This document shows positions 44,593-56,122 of a DNA stretch of 64,000 nt, in pieces. Made by a program: the position numbers and the translations under genes. The DNA is taken from NCBI GenBank assembly GCA_950022655.1, contig OX465580.1:99156797-99220796 (forward strand), written 5' to 3'. The stretch is from Alentia gelatinosa (taxonomy: Eukaryota > Annelida > Polychaeta > Phyllodocida > Polynoidae). Each line of letters begins with the position of its first letter. The stretch's first letter is position 1. The notes under the pieces were generated by a model, which worked only from the letters and a program-made list of their open reading frames with translations, was not told the DNA's origin and did not search any database.

Positions 44593-45221
44593 GGTGAGTA
44601 ATAAATAAAACATTACCATGATTTGGATCTGGGTGGTCGCATTCTCCTTGCAGTTGACACTAAGCAATACTCCGAACGATAGCGAGGAGTATAAAGGGGG
44701 GCGTCCACCAACCACGACAGGGCTACGACAATGGCTTTCCGACAAGGTCCACGACAGGCCTACGATTGGAAAACGTGTCGTAGCCTTGTCGTGGTCGGTG
44801 GACCCTAGTTCCCGACAAGAGTCTATGACAAGGCCACGACAGGCTGCGACTGGAAGCTTGTCGGGGGCGTGTCGGGGGCCTTCCGACAAGGCTACGACAA
44901 TATTGAACATGTTCGATTTTTGCTATGACTAGACCTTTCTCGTGGAGTGTTGTGGCTTCCTCGATATCACTGTCGTAGTGAGTCGGTACCATGGACACCT
45001 TTTTCACGGCAGCCACCGACCTCTACGACACGCCCCGACAAGGCTGTCGTAAAGCCCCCATTCTCACGACAAGGCTACGCCAAGGCGCCGATAGAAACTT
45101 TCTTGTCGGAGCTTGTCGTAGCCTTGTCGTGGTTGGTGGACACCCCCCTTTAGTATGCATCAATTACGCAGAGAATACAATGCAGATCAAAATCAGATCC
45201 AGATCCAAATGTTAATATTGG
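44593..45221 (-). mobile_element. Hairpin element, partial copy, with a MITE inserted in its hairpin
   Basis: GGTGAGTAATAAA at 44593-44605 is the family's short motif. It is followed by a left hairpin arm (44612-44692: ATTTGGATCTGG...GCATTCTCC...) that pairs with 45157-45221 (GAGAATACAATGC...CCAGATCCAAAT). The two arms are separated by a MITE at 44693-45151, placed at the loop (TCCGAACGATAGCGAGGA). The distant partner of the short motif is not found. Confidence 0.65.
44693..45151. mobile_element. MITE (459 bp) built of CGACAAGGCTACGACA iterations
   Basis: The left end AAAGGGGGGCGTCCACCAAC and the right end GTTGGTGGACACCCCCCTTT form inverted repeats of about 38 bp. AGTAT is duplicated at 44688-44692 and 45152-45156. 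The interior consists largely of degenerate GACAAGGCTACGAC / GTCGTAGCCTTGTCG units in both directions (about 15), likely transposase-binding-like subterminal repeats. Confidence 0.9.
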
Positions 45222-45971
45222 TAAAATTGTGTATGTATCTAATAATCATTCAAAGTAAGATAAGTTCGATGTTATTTATCATGGCCCTGTGTTTATACTT
45301 CATAAGGTGACAGCCCAGGGGGGCCCGAAGACCTGTCCAACATGCAACTCGGCCGTTTCTGGGTCACTCTAGGACATTTAGCACTGAATTATTTCAAAAT
45401 TTGAGTTATTTGACGATGGGAATAACAGGTTAATGGATGAATATAAGTGAAAATAGATATCGGAATCGTGTTCTCCACTAAAAAATTAGTCTACTCATAT
45501 ACATAGATCGTTTGAATAATGGAATTCTATGTTCCTATCGGAGGGTTAAACTTGACCTGCCAAAACAGCAACAAAACACATTGGCCAATGTTTACATCAT
45601 GAAATGCTAATAGCAGGAGAAGGATCCTTCCCATAATGCAACTGACTATCCCAGATTGAAAAATCAGACAATTTTGAGTCGGAAAAATGTGAATAACTCC
45701 AAAGGCCTCCAGTGGAAATTGCCTGGAATCCTCTTTTGAATAGTGTAGAATAACAGTGTGCACTGCTGAAGTTTGTATGTAGACTGCCCTCAGTCCCTGT
45801 GTGCTGCCCTGCCTGCCTGCCTACCACCGCTGCACCTGCCCTTACACCTCCCTCTACACCCCCTCTACCTGGCTGACACAGGCAGTCTAGGTTGGATCTT
45901 GACTACAAGGATCAAGGTGTATAACCGGCGCCGCAGCCGTAGCGTTTGATAATATGGTCCATGTGCGGTCC
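45222..45971. other. Unassigned
   Basis: 45780-45890 is C/T-rich and includes tandem CTGCC and CTCTACAC motifs. No gene was recognised. Confidence 0.35.
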
Positions 45972-48900
45972 CTGGGACCTGTTTCACTAGTTTCGTGATA
46001 TGTCTAGATGGTGTGACATGTCTAGATGGCGTCTAGATGGTGTGTCCGGTTTCATAAGAACTATACATTAAACTTCATTTTGTGTATTCTTGCTTGCACT
46101 GTTGGTGCCGCTTTTCATGTCTGTCTGATACTTTTGTCACAAAACTAGTGAAACAGGTCCATGATGTGTAGATTTGTCTAATTCCTATGTTTGGGGTCTG
46201 TCTTTTCCTACAGGGGCAGCTCCTTGTGTTGTCACAAAACCAGACAACCCAAACTGTCTGTATGGTGTCACAGACATGTCACGAAACTAGTGAAACAGGG
46301 GGCTGTTGAATAAACTACGAACGAGAAAAAAAGTCTCCCAGAATTGTCCTTGGGACCATAGTGTTGTATAAAATAATGTGATGTAAACCGAAGATATTTT
46401 GAAAATAAGAGTAATCTAACCTCTTACAAGATATTGTATACAAATACGTTCATCTAGCTAATATCTTCTGTCTTGTCATACAACACTGAATGGCAAAAAA
46501 TCATCCAAAATGTCGTTTATCGTTGGAGTTATCGTATCGTTCAGACCAGTACCAGAAACGAACTAACTTTATATAACAGCCCCCAGGTCCCAGGTGACAG
46601 CCCTCGGTTGGTCCCCGCAGCACCGGGAAATACCCATTTGGGCGGGGAGAATGCGTCACTCTAATGTGATCTCTGGCACGTTACTTAATTACAAATATTC
46701 AAAGGATCAATAACTAAAAAAGGCATACTTGATCTTAAATATATTCCATAAGCTGCCAAATTTCATAATCCAAAAATCAACAAAGTATATAATAATGAGC
46801 TTCTTTAGGCGTATGTTCATTCTATCACCCTATTTTTCAAATAAAAGCAAAGGGAATGGTCCAAATATTAAGATTAAAACCCTCTGGCTGCTGTTACCTT
46901 TACTATTTTTAAATGATATTTTACAATTCACATCTCTTCACTAGTAGAATATGATGATGCGAATTTGATAGTCGTGACTTGGCATGATTTGGAACTAATT
47001 CAGGTCATGTTACTTTGTAATTACTGGAAATCGATACTGTGATTAAGTTACTTGCCTGAGCTTACAGACAGCTGACATTATGAACTACGTCCTCTGCCCC
47101 TCGTAGCATTCTCCTCGTGATGGCTTCTCCACTTCGAAGACAGTCTGCGCAATGCTTCTTTCAATCAATTCATCGCTCGGGATCCCAGCATACACTTTCA
47201 AAATTCAATAACTCTTTCTCCGTTGTTCCTCGATATGGTCAGATTAATAATCAACTAGCTCTCATTGTGAGAGCGGCGATTTCCATTGGGACTGGGACCT
47301 GTTTCACTAGTTTTGTGATATGTCTAGATGGTGTGACATGTCTAGATGGCGTCTAGATGGTGTGTCCGGTTTCATAAGAACTATACATTAAACTTCATTT
47401 TGTGTATTCTTGCTTGCACTGTTGGTGCCGCTTTTCATGTCTGTCTGATACTTTTGTCACAAAACTAGTGAAACAGGTCCATGATGTGTAGATTTGTCTA
47501 ATTCCTATGTTTGGGGTCTGTCTTTTCCTACAGGGGCAGCTCCTTGTGTTGTCACAAAACCAGACAACCCAAACTGTCTGTATGGTGTCACAGACATGTC
47601 ACGAAACTAGTGAAACAGGGGGCTGTTGAATAAACTACGAACGAGAAAAAAAGTCTCCCAGAATTGTCCTTGGGACCATAGTGTTGTATAAAATAATGTG
47701 ATGTAAACCGAAGATATTTTGAAAATAAGAGTAATCTAACCTCTTACAAGATATTGTATACAAATACGTTCATCTAGCTAATATCTTCTGTCTTGTCATA
47801 CAACACTGAATGGCAAAAAATCATCCAAAATGTCGTTTATCGTTGGAGTTATCGTATCGTTCAGACCAGTACCAGAAACGAACTAACTTTATATAACAGC
47901 CCCCAGGTCCCAGGTGACAGCCCTCGGTTGGTCCCCGCAGCACCGGGAAATACCCATTTGGGCGGGGAGAATGCGTCACTCTAATGTGATCTCTGGCACG
48001 TTACTTAATTACAAATATTCAAAGGATCAATAACTAAAAAAGGCATACTTGATCTTAAATATATTCCATAAGCTGCCAAATTTCATAATCCAAAAATCAA
48101 CAAAGTATATAATAATGAGCTTCTTTAGGCGTATGTTCATTCTATCACCCTATTTTTCAAATAAAAGCAAAGGGAATGGTCCAAATATTAAGATTAAAAC
48201 CCTCTGGCTGCTGTTACCTTTACTATTTTTAAATGATATTTTACAATTCACATCTCTTCACTAGTAGAATATGATGATGCGAATTTGATAGTCGTGACTT
48301 GGCATGATTTGGAACTAATTCAGGTCATGTTACTTTGTAATTACTGGAAATCGATACTGTGATTAAGTTACTTGCCTGAGCTTACAGACAGCTGACATTA
48401 TGAACTACGTCCTCTGCCCCTCGTAGCATTCTCCTCGTGATGGCTTCTCCACTTCGAAGACAGTCTGCGCAATGCTTCTTTCAATCAATTCATCGCTCGG
48501 GATCCCAGCATACACTTTCAAAATTCAATAACTCTTTCTCCGTTGTTCCTCGATATGGTCAGATTAATAATCAACTAGCTCTCATTGTGAGAGCGGCGAT
48601 TTCCATTGGGACTGGGACCTGTTTCACTAGTTTTGTGATATGTCTAGATGGTGTGACATGTCTAGATGGCGTCTAGATGGTGTGTCCGGTTTCATAAGAA
48701 CTATACATTAAACTTCATTTTGTGTATTCTTGCTTGCACTGTTGGTGCCGCTTTTCATGTCTGTCTGATACTTTTGTCACAAAACTAGTGAAACAGGTCC
48801 ATGATGTGTAGATTTGTCTAATTCCTATGTTTGGGGTCTGTCTTTTCCTACAGGGGCAGCTCCTTGTGTTGTCACAAAACCAGACAACCCAAACTGTCTG

Positions 48901-49928
48901 TATGGTGTCACAGACATGTCACGAAACTAGTGAAACAGGGGGCTGTTGAATAAACTACGAACGAGAAAAAAAGTCTCCCAGAATTGTCCTTGGGACCATA
49001 GTGTTGTATAAAATAATGTGATGTAAACCGAAGATATTTTGAAAATAAGAGTAATCTAACCTCTTACAAGATATTGTATACAAATACGTTCATCTAGCTA
49101 ATATCTTCTGTCTTGTCATACAACACTGAATGGCAAAAAATCATCCAAAATGTCGTTTATCGTTGGAGTTATCGTATCGTTCAGACCAGTACCAGAAACG
49201 AACTAACTTTATATAACAGCCCCCAGGTCCCAGGTGACAGCCCTCGGTTGGTCCCCGCAGCACCGGGAAATACCCATTTGGGCGGGGAGAATGCGTCACT
49301 CTAATGTGATCTCTGGCACGTTACTTGATTACAAATATTCAAAGGATCAATAACTAAAAAAGGCATACTTGATCTTAAATATATTCCATAAGCTGCCAAA
49401 TTTCATAATCCAAAAATCAACAAAGTATATAATAATGAGCTTCTTTAGGCGTATTTTCATTCTATCACCCTATTTTTCAAATAAAAGCAAAGGGAATGGT
49501 CCAAATATTAAGATTAAAACCCTCTGGCCGCTGTTACCTTTACTATTTTTAAATGATATTTTACAATTCACATCTCTTCACTAGTAGAATATGATGATGC
49601 GAATTTGATAGTCGTGACTTGGCATGATTTGGAACTAATTCAGGTCATGTTACTTTGTAATTACTGGAAATCGATACTGTGATTAAGTTACTTGCCTGAG
49701 CTTACAGACAGCTGACATTATGAACTACGTCCTCTGCCCCTCGTAGCATTCTCCTCGTGATGGCTTCTCCACTTCGAAGACAGTCTGCGCAATGCTTCTT
49801 TCAATCAATTCATCGCTCGGGATCCCAGCATACACTTTCAAAATTCAATAACTCTTTCTCCGTTGTTCCTCGATATGGTCAGATTAATAATCAACTAGCT
49901 CTCATTGTGAGAGCGGCGATTTCCATTG
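45972..49928. repeat. Near-identical tandem triplication, 1320-bp unit
   Basis: Units are 45972-47291, 47292-48611 and 48612-49928. By eye the only differences are: unit 1 has C at 45994 where units 2 and 3 have T; unit 3 has G for A near 49327, T for G near 49455 and C for T near 49529; and unit 3 ends three bases short. Short frames (63, 71, 79-84 codons) repeat in each unit but have no family signal. Each unit begins 6 bp before an inverted-repeat element (45978-46299 in unit 1). Confidence 0.95.
45978..46299. mobile_element. 322-bp inverted-repeat element at the head of each triplicated unit
   Basis: CCTGTTTCACTAGTTTCGTG at 45978 and CACGAAACTAGTGAAACAGG ending at 46299 pair over 22 of 23 bases. 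A third copy of the terminus lies inside (TTGTCACAAAACTAGTGAAA, 46134-46153) and a weaker one near 46232. The same element recurs at 47298-47619 and 48618-48939 by triplication. No target duplication is clear. Confidence 0.75.
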
Positions 49929-52900
49929 TTGAACAAATAGTAAATCCAAAGATCGTTCTTTCATCACTTTGTTCCATTCGGTATCTAAACATGAACGCCA
50001 CCATGGTCTAGACATGTAATGTTTGCAGATACTGGTTGTTAACATGCGTGGTCGGTCTGGGAGACAGAAAATACTTCAGGCTTAGGATTGGGACTACACC
50101 GGCTCAAATCCCTGAATAGCGTCCATTCTTCGTCCCGGGCAGAAGACACCATTGTTGAGTCTGATCCACCATGGTTAGGTTAAATGCCTGAAAGGAAGCA
50201 AATGTTCAGGTAAACAAAACATTCAAGGAACGCACAATACAGCCGTGTTGTATGGATTTAGATGTCAAGGAGACTAATTGATCTATGTTACAGCTACCAT
50301 GCCGGTGCTGCATTATTAATATAATGGTTTGTAGTACAGCGAAAGTAAGGCCATCAGCCATGAACGCGCCTGCACAAAGTGTGCACAAACAAGCAGTATT
50401 CAGTTGTAAACCGAATGAAAGAACAGAAGAAGTAGACATATCAATACAGACAGAGAAATTAAGATATGTACGCATTGAACTTGTAATAATGAAAGCCTTT
50501 TAGATAATTAAAATACTGTTATTCACATTTTACATCTTTTTCCATAAGGTCTCTTCCCTTCAGAGTATATGAGAGCAACTTGATAATTTCTTTCTGTATA
50601 TGAACACGTTCTTTTTCAATGGTTTGAATATGAATTCTTAATTATTGCATCATTATTTTCCATTAGAATATAAATATTTATAGACATTGCCAAAAAGATT
50701 ATTTCTCGGGCTGAGAGGACATTTTATTTGTAGGTTGAGATAATTTATTTTGTATGTAGTTTTTCTTTTGTAAATTTAGATATATTTTTTCAGTTTTTCT
50801 GACATCCATTTCTATTTCCAAATTCTGCCCTAGGCTAGATGATATCACCGCTTTTGTTGCTGATCTATCTTCAATCTTATAAGAAATAAGGTTATAATGT
50901 GGAAAAATAGTACCAAGGATACCGTTTTAATGAGTAGGCATTTATTATAAGAAATACTCAAAGCTCTAACCTAACGTACCCCCTGCTTATCTTCGGTGTC
51001 ATGTCTAAGTTTGTATCTGTCAGATATATATAATTGCTTTCAGAAATTTAGAATATTCTTTGGATATATGACCATAGAATATCTAATATTATGGTCCTTG
51101 TTTTCTGTCTCCCTGATTAAATCCAAACTTATATAAGAATGAGCTTATGGACGCCTGGTAAGATGCCCTACCCACTTTACCATATTATCATTATTGTCAC
51201 TAACATGATGTCTATATATCAGCATGCTAGGTAATACACTGTATGGTGGAGAACTATATTCCAACAGCTAAGAATTACTATTCGATACCAAAGATTAACT
51301 TTAAAGCCCAGTGTCCACTTACATCGATAAACACACTCCCGATGCAATATACTAGCCACCATGTAAAAAAACACAGACTATTGTGAACCTCTTTATCTTA
51401 CTCAAACCTCTAGAGTAGGAACATCGGTGTACATCGTAATCGGTTTTTAGGAATATCATATAACATATCGTAGATCATTTGGAGCTCACTGGAAGCCGGC
51501 CCTAAAAATAGTGACATTACATTTCAACATTAAATGCCGCAAAGTGTGAACTTGATGGTCTCTAAAATATCCCAATCGTGTCCTGTAAGCACCTCGCATT
51601 TTCTCACTGACCATTACGTATCCACTGAAGCCTTGTTGAGAGCTTTTCTTATTTCTTATGTGGATCAACGAAAGATATATTTCTCACTTATTAGTGAGAA
51701 CTACAGCTGAATGTTCATATTTCCCATTAAAAAAATGCAGGTAAAAAGGGTTAAGCTAAAAATCGTCGTCGTGTACTTGGAACCCGTAGTTTTGGTCGAA
51801 AATTGCTGTGCACTGTGATGTGCCCGTAATGGAAATATAATAGTGGTTGGACGCCGCCCTTCCCCCTTAGCGCCAAGACCCGATAATCGGCCGTCAGGTG
51901 TGAACGCCTCAAGGACATGTAGGGCACAGATCTTTGGTGTTTTTTTTTCAAAGGGAGTGCCACCTCACGACTTTCCTCAACCCGATCAATCTATTTTAGT
52001 CATCTCGTGTAAATTCCGGGTAAAGACTTTCGGGCAGTATTGTAGACAAATAATCTAATCTTGATAAATATAATTTTTTGAATGTATAAGTATAAATTAG
52101 AGATTCACCTGTGAGACTGTTCCTAGTTTCTGTTTGGTACCAGTCCCTCACCATATTACGCAAGATCCAAAGCTAAAATATACAGCTTGACTTTGAAGTG
52201 CAGAAGTTACTTCTTGTAATTTGGGTATGCCTGGGCTGTTACCTCGTTGTAACCCAATGGTAACCCGAAATAGTTGACACCGTTGTAACTGTGATAAACT
52301 CTCTATAGGCCATATAGGTGACGTTCCCTGGGTACCGCTCTCATACCCCGGAATAGGTGTTCTTCACTTCTGGAGATACAAAAGTAGGGGAGTTATAAAA
52401 GGGAACTATCACAACTCTAGCCTTGTTCACCTATGTGTATAGAGCCTTTCAAGTGAGAAAAACGTATTCCCTGGGTTCGTCCATATAGAGACCACTGCAT
52501 TACCTCATTCTAGAAGTAATGAGACAATGGCATTTCAAACTATGCAATATTAAAAGAATCGCTTAAATTTTCAATACATGAAAGGTAAAAAAGATATAAT
52601 GTCTTTCGCTGTCGTAAATGGAAGACAGCCTTTATACCCATGCATGACATTGGCGAGCAGTTCTCCTCATTAAGAAACTGCTCATTACGAGAGGAAATAT
52701 CGCCCATTATTCTATGCTCGGAAAGCAATTGGTTCCATCACATTTGTCACGTTCATGCTTCATTCGACCCAGGTTACAGCGACACGCATCAATGATTCAC
52801 CCCTCGCTACTAATGTTCTTTACGATACGGCTCTGGTACGGTGGATTCATACATGTTTAAAAAGCAATACATAGGGAATGCAATCTACTTTATAGCCGTC

Positions 52901-53130
52901 TAAATGATGTGGATGTCCGACTGTAACCCCCCGGCCTATACGTCTGTTACATTATTGCATTTGTCACAGTAAGGGATTTTATTTTCTACATGACTTCCTC
53001 ATCGATTCATCTGGATTTATATCGGCCCGATAGTACAACATAGTTAGAGGGCCCCCCTAGGTAAGCTGTGAGAGCCCTGCATAGTGGTCAATGGAGAATG
53101 GGCAGTGTTGTATATCTGTTGCCGGCGATG
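49929..53130. other. Unassigned
   Basis: A MITE-like fragment at 51310-51480 has GTGTCCACTTACATCG and TACATCGTAATCGG, reminiscent of the GTCCACC-type ends elsewhere but without a second end. 52303-52445 can pair CTCTATAGGCCATATAGGTGA with TCACCTATGTGTATAGAG, a weak inverted repeat. No gene was recognised. Confidence 0.4.
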
Positions 53131-53470
53131 GAGCGTTCTCAATGAGATAGACGTGGCACCTGCGACCCCCGCGAGCTCGATTATTGCACCAGCAAACAAT
53201 TGTTGCTCGCATGGCTTCGTGCTATTCGTTCATTTGTCAGGGCTGCGGTTCGCTGTCGGCGGTCGGGTCCCCCTCCTCCCCGAGACGATCCGTCACCTCC
53301 TGCGGCCGGTCGAGGCCTCGGCCCCGCCCCCAGCCCCGCCCCGGCTATCAATCAGATGCCGGGGTGAACCGGAGACCGGTGGGCGGCCGGCGATGAAGGC
53401 AGCAGTCGGTGGAGCGACCCTCTGTTGTACGCTGACACGTGCACCCCGACCTGGAGGTATTCCTCCTTGG
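53131..53470. promoter_or_regulatory. CpG-rich island with GC boxes, candidate promoter
   Basis: The most GC- and CpG-dense stretch of the window. CCCCGCCCCCAGCCCCGCCCC lies at about 53320-53340 (two Sp1-type GC boxes in tandem), with CCGGTCGAGGCCTCGG before and CGGAGACCGGTGGGCGGCCGG after. Several open frames overlap in it only because stops are rare in GC-rich DNA. Promoter use and direction are not proven by sequence. Confidence 0.45.
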
Positions 53471-54074
53471 TGTCCTCCCACTGGAACACCCGTAAATTGG
53501 CTCTATGTGGTCCTATCAGTTTAAAACCCCTGACACCTTCACGTCTAGATGTGGTCTACACTGTACTGGCAATCGGTCAAAATGTGCGCGGAAATTGGCA
53601 TGGAGCCTGGACCAGCCAGGCTGTGAGTACGACGGTCGTCTCCAGTCCTATCAATGACCATTTTTCATTCTCCCTTTTCCTCGACAGACTCCATTTCCCC
53701 TTCCTTCCAAGGATGTAATTTTCATATGCATGGCTAAAAAGGGATTTTATTTAGGTCGGATTACACTTTGTTTACCATGCAGAGGAGCATCAGGTTATTC
53801 TAGCCATGATAAACAATCATTAGCTTCCTTTATTTGTCGTTCTTCCTGATATAAATGACTCCCATCATTTTATTAATTGGCAAACGTTCAAACAGGAATC
53901 AGCATATGAAGAATTGTGGTCGACCTCTGCTAGTTTCTCATCGTAGATGTGCTATGACAATGGGGAGACCTATACAGGTCAATACATAAAATAACTTATC
54001 TTATGTAATTCCCGAGTTAGAAACCTTTTTATTTTACCCTGTTTGTCGTAATGGGTGCAGATGGTGTTAAATAA

Positions 54075-54210
54075 GTGGCGAATGGCGAATACAAACGACA
54101 AAGGAAATCCAATTTCAAGAGTGAGCAAAACCTCAAGAACAAGTGGCGAATGGCGAATACAAACGACAAAGGAAATCCAATTTCAAGAGTGACCAAAACC
54201 TCAAGAACAA
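54075..54210. repeat. Recent tandem duplication, 2 x 68 bp
   Basis: AAGTGGCGAATGGCGAATAC and the following bases up to CCTCAAGAAC occur twice head to tail (54075-54142, 54143-54210), differing by one base (GAGC / GACC). No function is seen. Confidence 0.95.
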
Positions 54211-55790
54211 GTATGAAAAATATCTATGAGTAGAAGAGTAAAGCAACAAATCTCCTAGCAATTACAAGTATTGTCATCGAGCATTTACCTGACATTTAAG
54301 GATAATAGACACGGTGTAATAACTGCAATATCTCTTAGTGAATGCTTCTGATCATCAAATGAAATCGCCCCTCTCATTACCCCTTTTACTTTTAAGATTC
54401 TCTTTTTCCAAGCAGTGATATTCCCTACAATCTATATCAAGGGCCTGAGGACTGTGATAAAGAGAAACGATATAGCTAATTAACAAATAGCACACCTGTA
54501 CCTTTCTGTGTTATACACGTCACCCACTAGGTGTAAACGTTTTTCTCACCACCCATCTCTAGTGAGAACTACTGCCCGTAAAGAAATATCATTTTAGGAG
54601 CCGTTAAGAAGTTATGTGAAGGGCAGAGCATACTTTTGAAAAATTGAATTTCGATATTTCAAAGCTGAACATTTTTTTCTTTTTCTTCATATGTCCTTTC
54701 TTCTCCTTTTTTAATTGGTCCTTTGACATCAATGTTTTATTTACCAATGCACTTAATTACACTTTTTCCTTTAAGCTTTGCCCCAGACTGTTTGTAATCC
54801 ACGCCCCCCCCCCCCATGAGATTAATTTTCTATGGCTTTTGTTTGAGCATTAATATCATAATATATTTGAGCAAGCATTTGACTCAGTACGTTGGGATGC
54901 CAAAGGCAACGCTTTAAAACTTTTTTGATATGGACCAGTCTTTTGTAAATAGGTGCAAAACGTTTCCTTTTTGGGGCCTAGGTAAGTACAGGGCACTCTC
55001 ACTCTGCGATCTAGTCTGAATCCTAGCTTTATCTTGAATCACCTCCTTTATCAATGATGTTTTTTATTTTATATAATCCCCTTAATGATAACTTCTCCTT
55101 ATCAATTGATATCAATAAGGACATCTAACATCCTTATTATCATTTATAAAGTTCGATACAGTTTTATTTGCCCAACTACGGCCTCCTTTCTTTCATCCAG
55201 GGATACTGGGTAACGGTATTATTACTGTTGGCATGTGTCAGCTATATTAACTGAGAGAAATCTACAGCTCCATCCACATGACAAAGGACAAAGGTACATA
55301 CAATCAAATTTTAAAATCTATGTGAATAATACTTTCTAAAATATCTCAGGCGGGGCGGCTTCACATATGGTAATATCAAGGTTTAGGGTTGCTTCCTCTC
55401 TACACTATAGCTGGAGCTTTTAGGATGATGAATCCCGCTAGTATCAAATTGACAACTTTGTGCCCTGGCATACTATATTGATAAATAAGGAATTTTTTTT
55501 AAATTTTTTTTTTTTTATTGCTCACAATTCATCCTGCTGGATGGTTTTACATTGGGGCTTCCTTCGACAGTTGGATACAACCAGCTGAGTGCCATTCTCG
55601 GTTCATAACCTAGCTCTTGTGGATTAACATTGCCTAGCGCCGATAATGTTCACTAGATGTCAAGCAATCCTCAGATTGCAATTTGTGCAACGTTTAGAGC
55701 TTTGCAGAGGCATCGTCGCGTGTGGAGCATATTTCTAAGCACAGCGGTCGCAGAGGTGGAAGAACTGCAACGCCAGCTCTGATATTATTG
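54211..55790. other. Unassigned, with homopolymer tracts
   Basis: C11-type run near 54805 and T-rich runs near 54670 and 55495-55516. No gene, RNA or mobile element was recognised. Confidence 0.35.
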
Positions 55791-56122
55791 TATTATTATA
55801 TACCCATGGCCGAATGTCTCACCTTTACCAACCAGGAGTACAAATTCCGTTCGTCACTGACAAACGAAAGAATATTTATACGTCCCTCCATACCATGTGA
55901 CCACTCATTCTGCTATCTAGTGTGTAGTAGAATGACATTCTTAATGATTTCTAGGTACATAATAATAAAGAAACACAGTGCATGTGACTGAACTCCATCT
56001 GTTCCTCAATATTTTAGTCAGAAATACTCACCTCCCTCTTCAAACTCGGTGAGCATTTCTTACCAAAATATTGAGGAACAGAATCCATTCAGTCACACTT
56101 TGTCTCTATATGTTACATATTA
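55791..56122 (-). mobile_element. Hairpin element, copy 7
   Basis: The inverted repeat TATTATTATATACCCA (55791-55806) pairs with TAGGTACATAATAATA (55952-55967) at 14 of 16. A hairpin at about 55960-56122 has arms with CCTCAATATTTTAGTCAGAA against CTTACCAAAATATTGAGG. It is homologous to copy 2 at 11095-11503 along the loop and hairpin. Confidence 0.8.

Noticed and set aside
46473..50011. Three sets of identical 63-, 71- and 79-84-codon frames
   Set aside because: They repeat because the DNA is triplicated; none has a family motif, and no upstream signals or selection evidence are visible.
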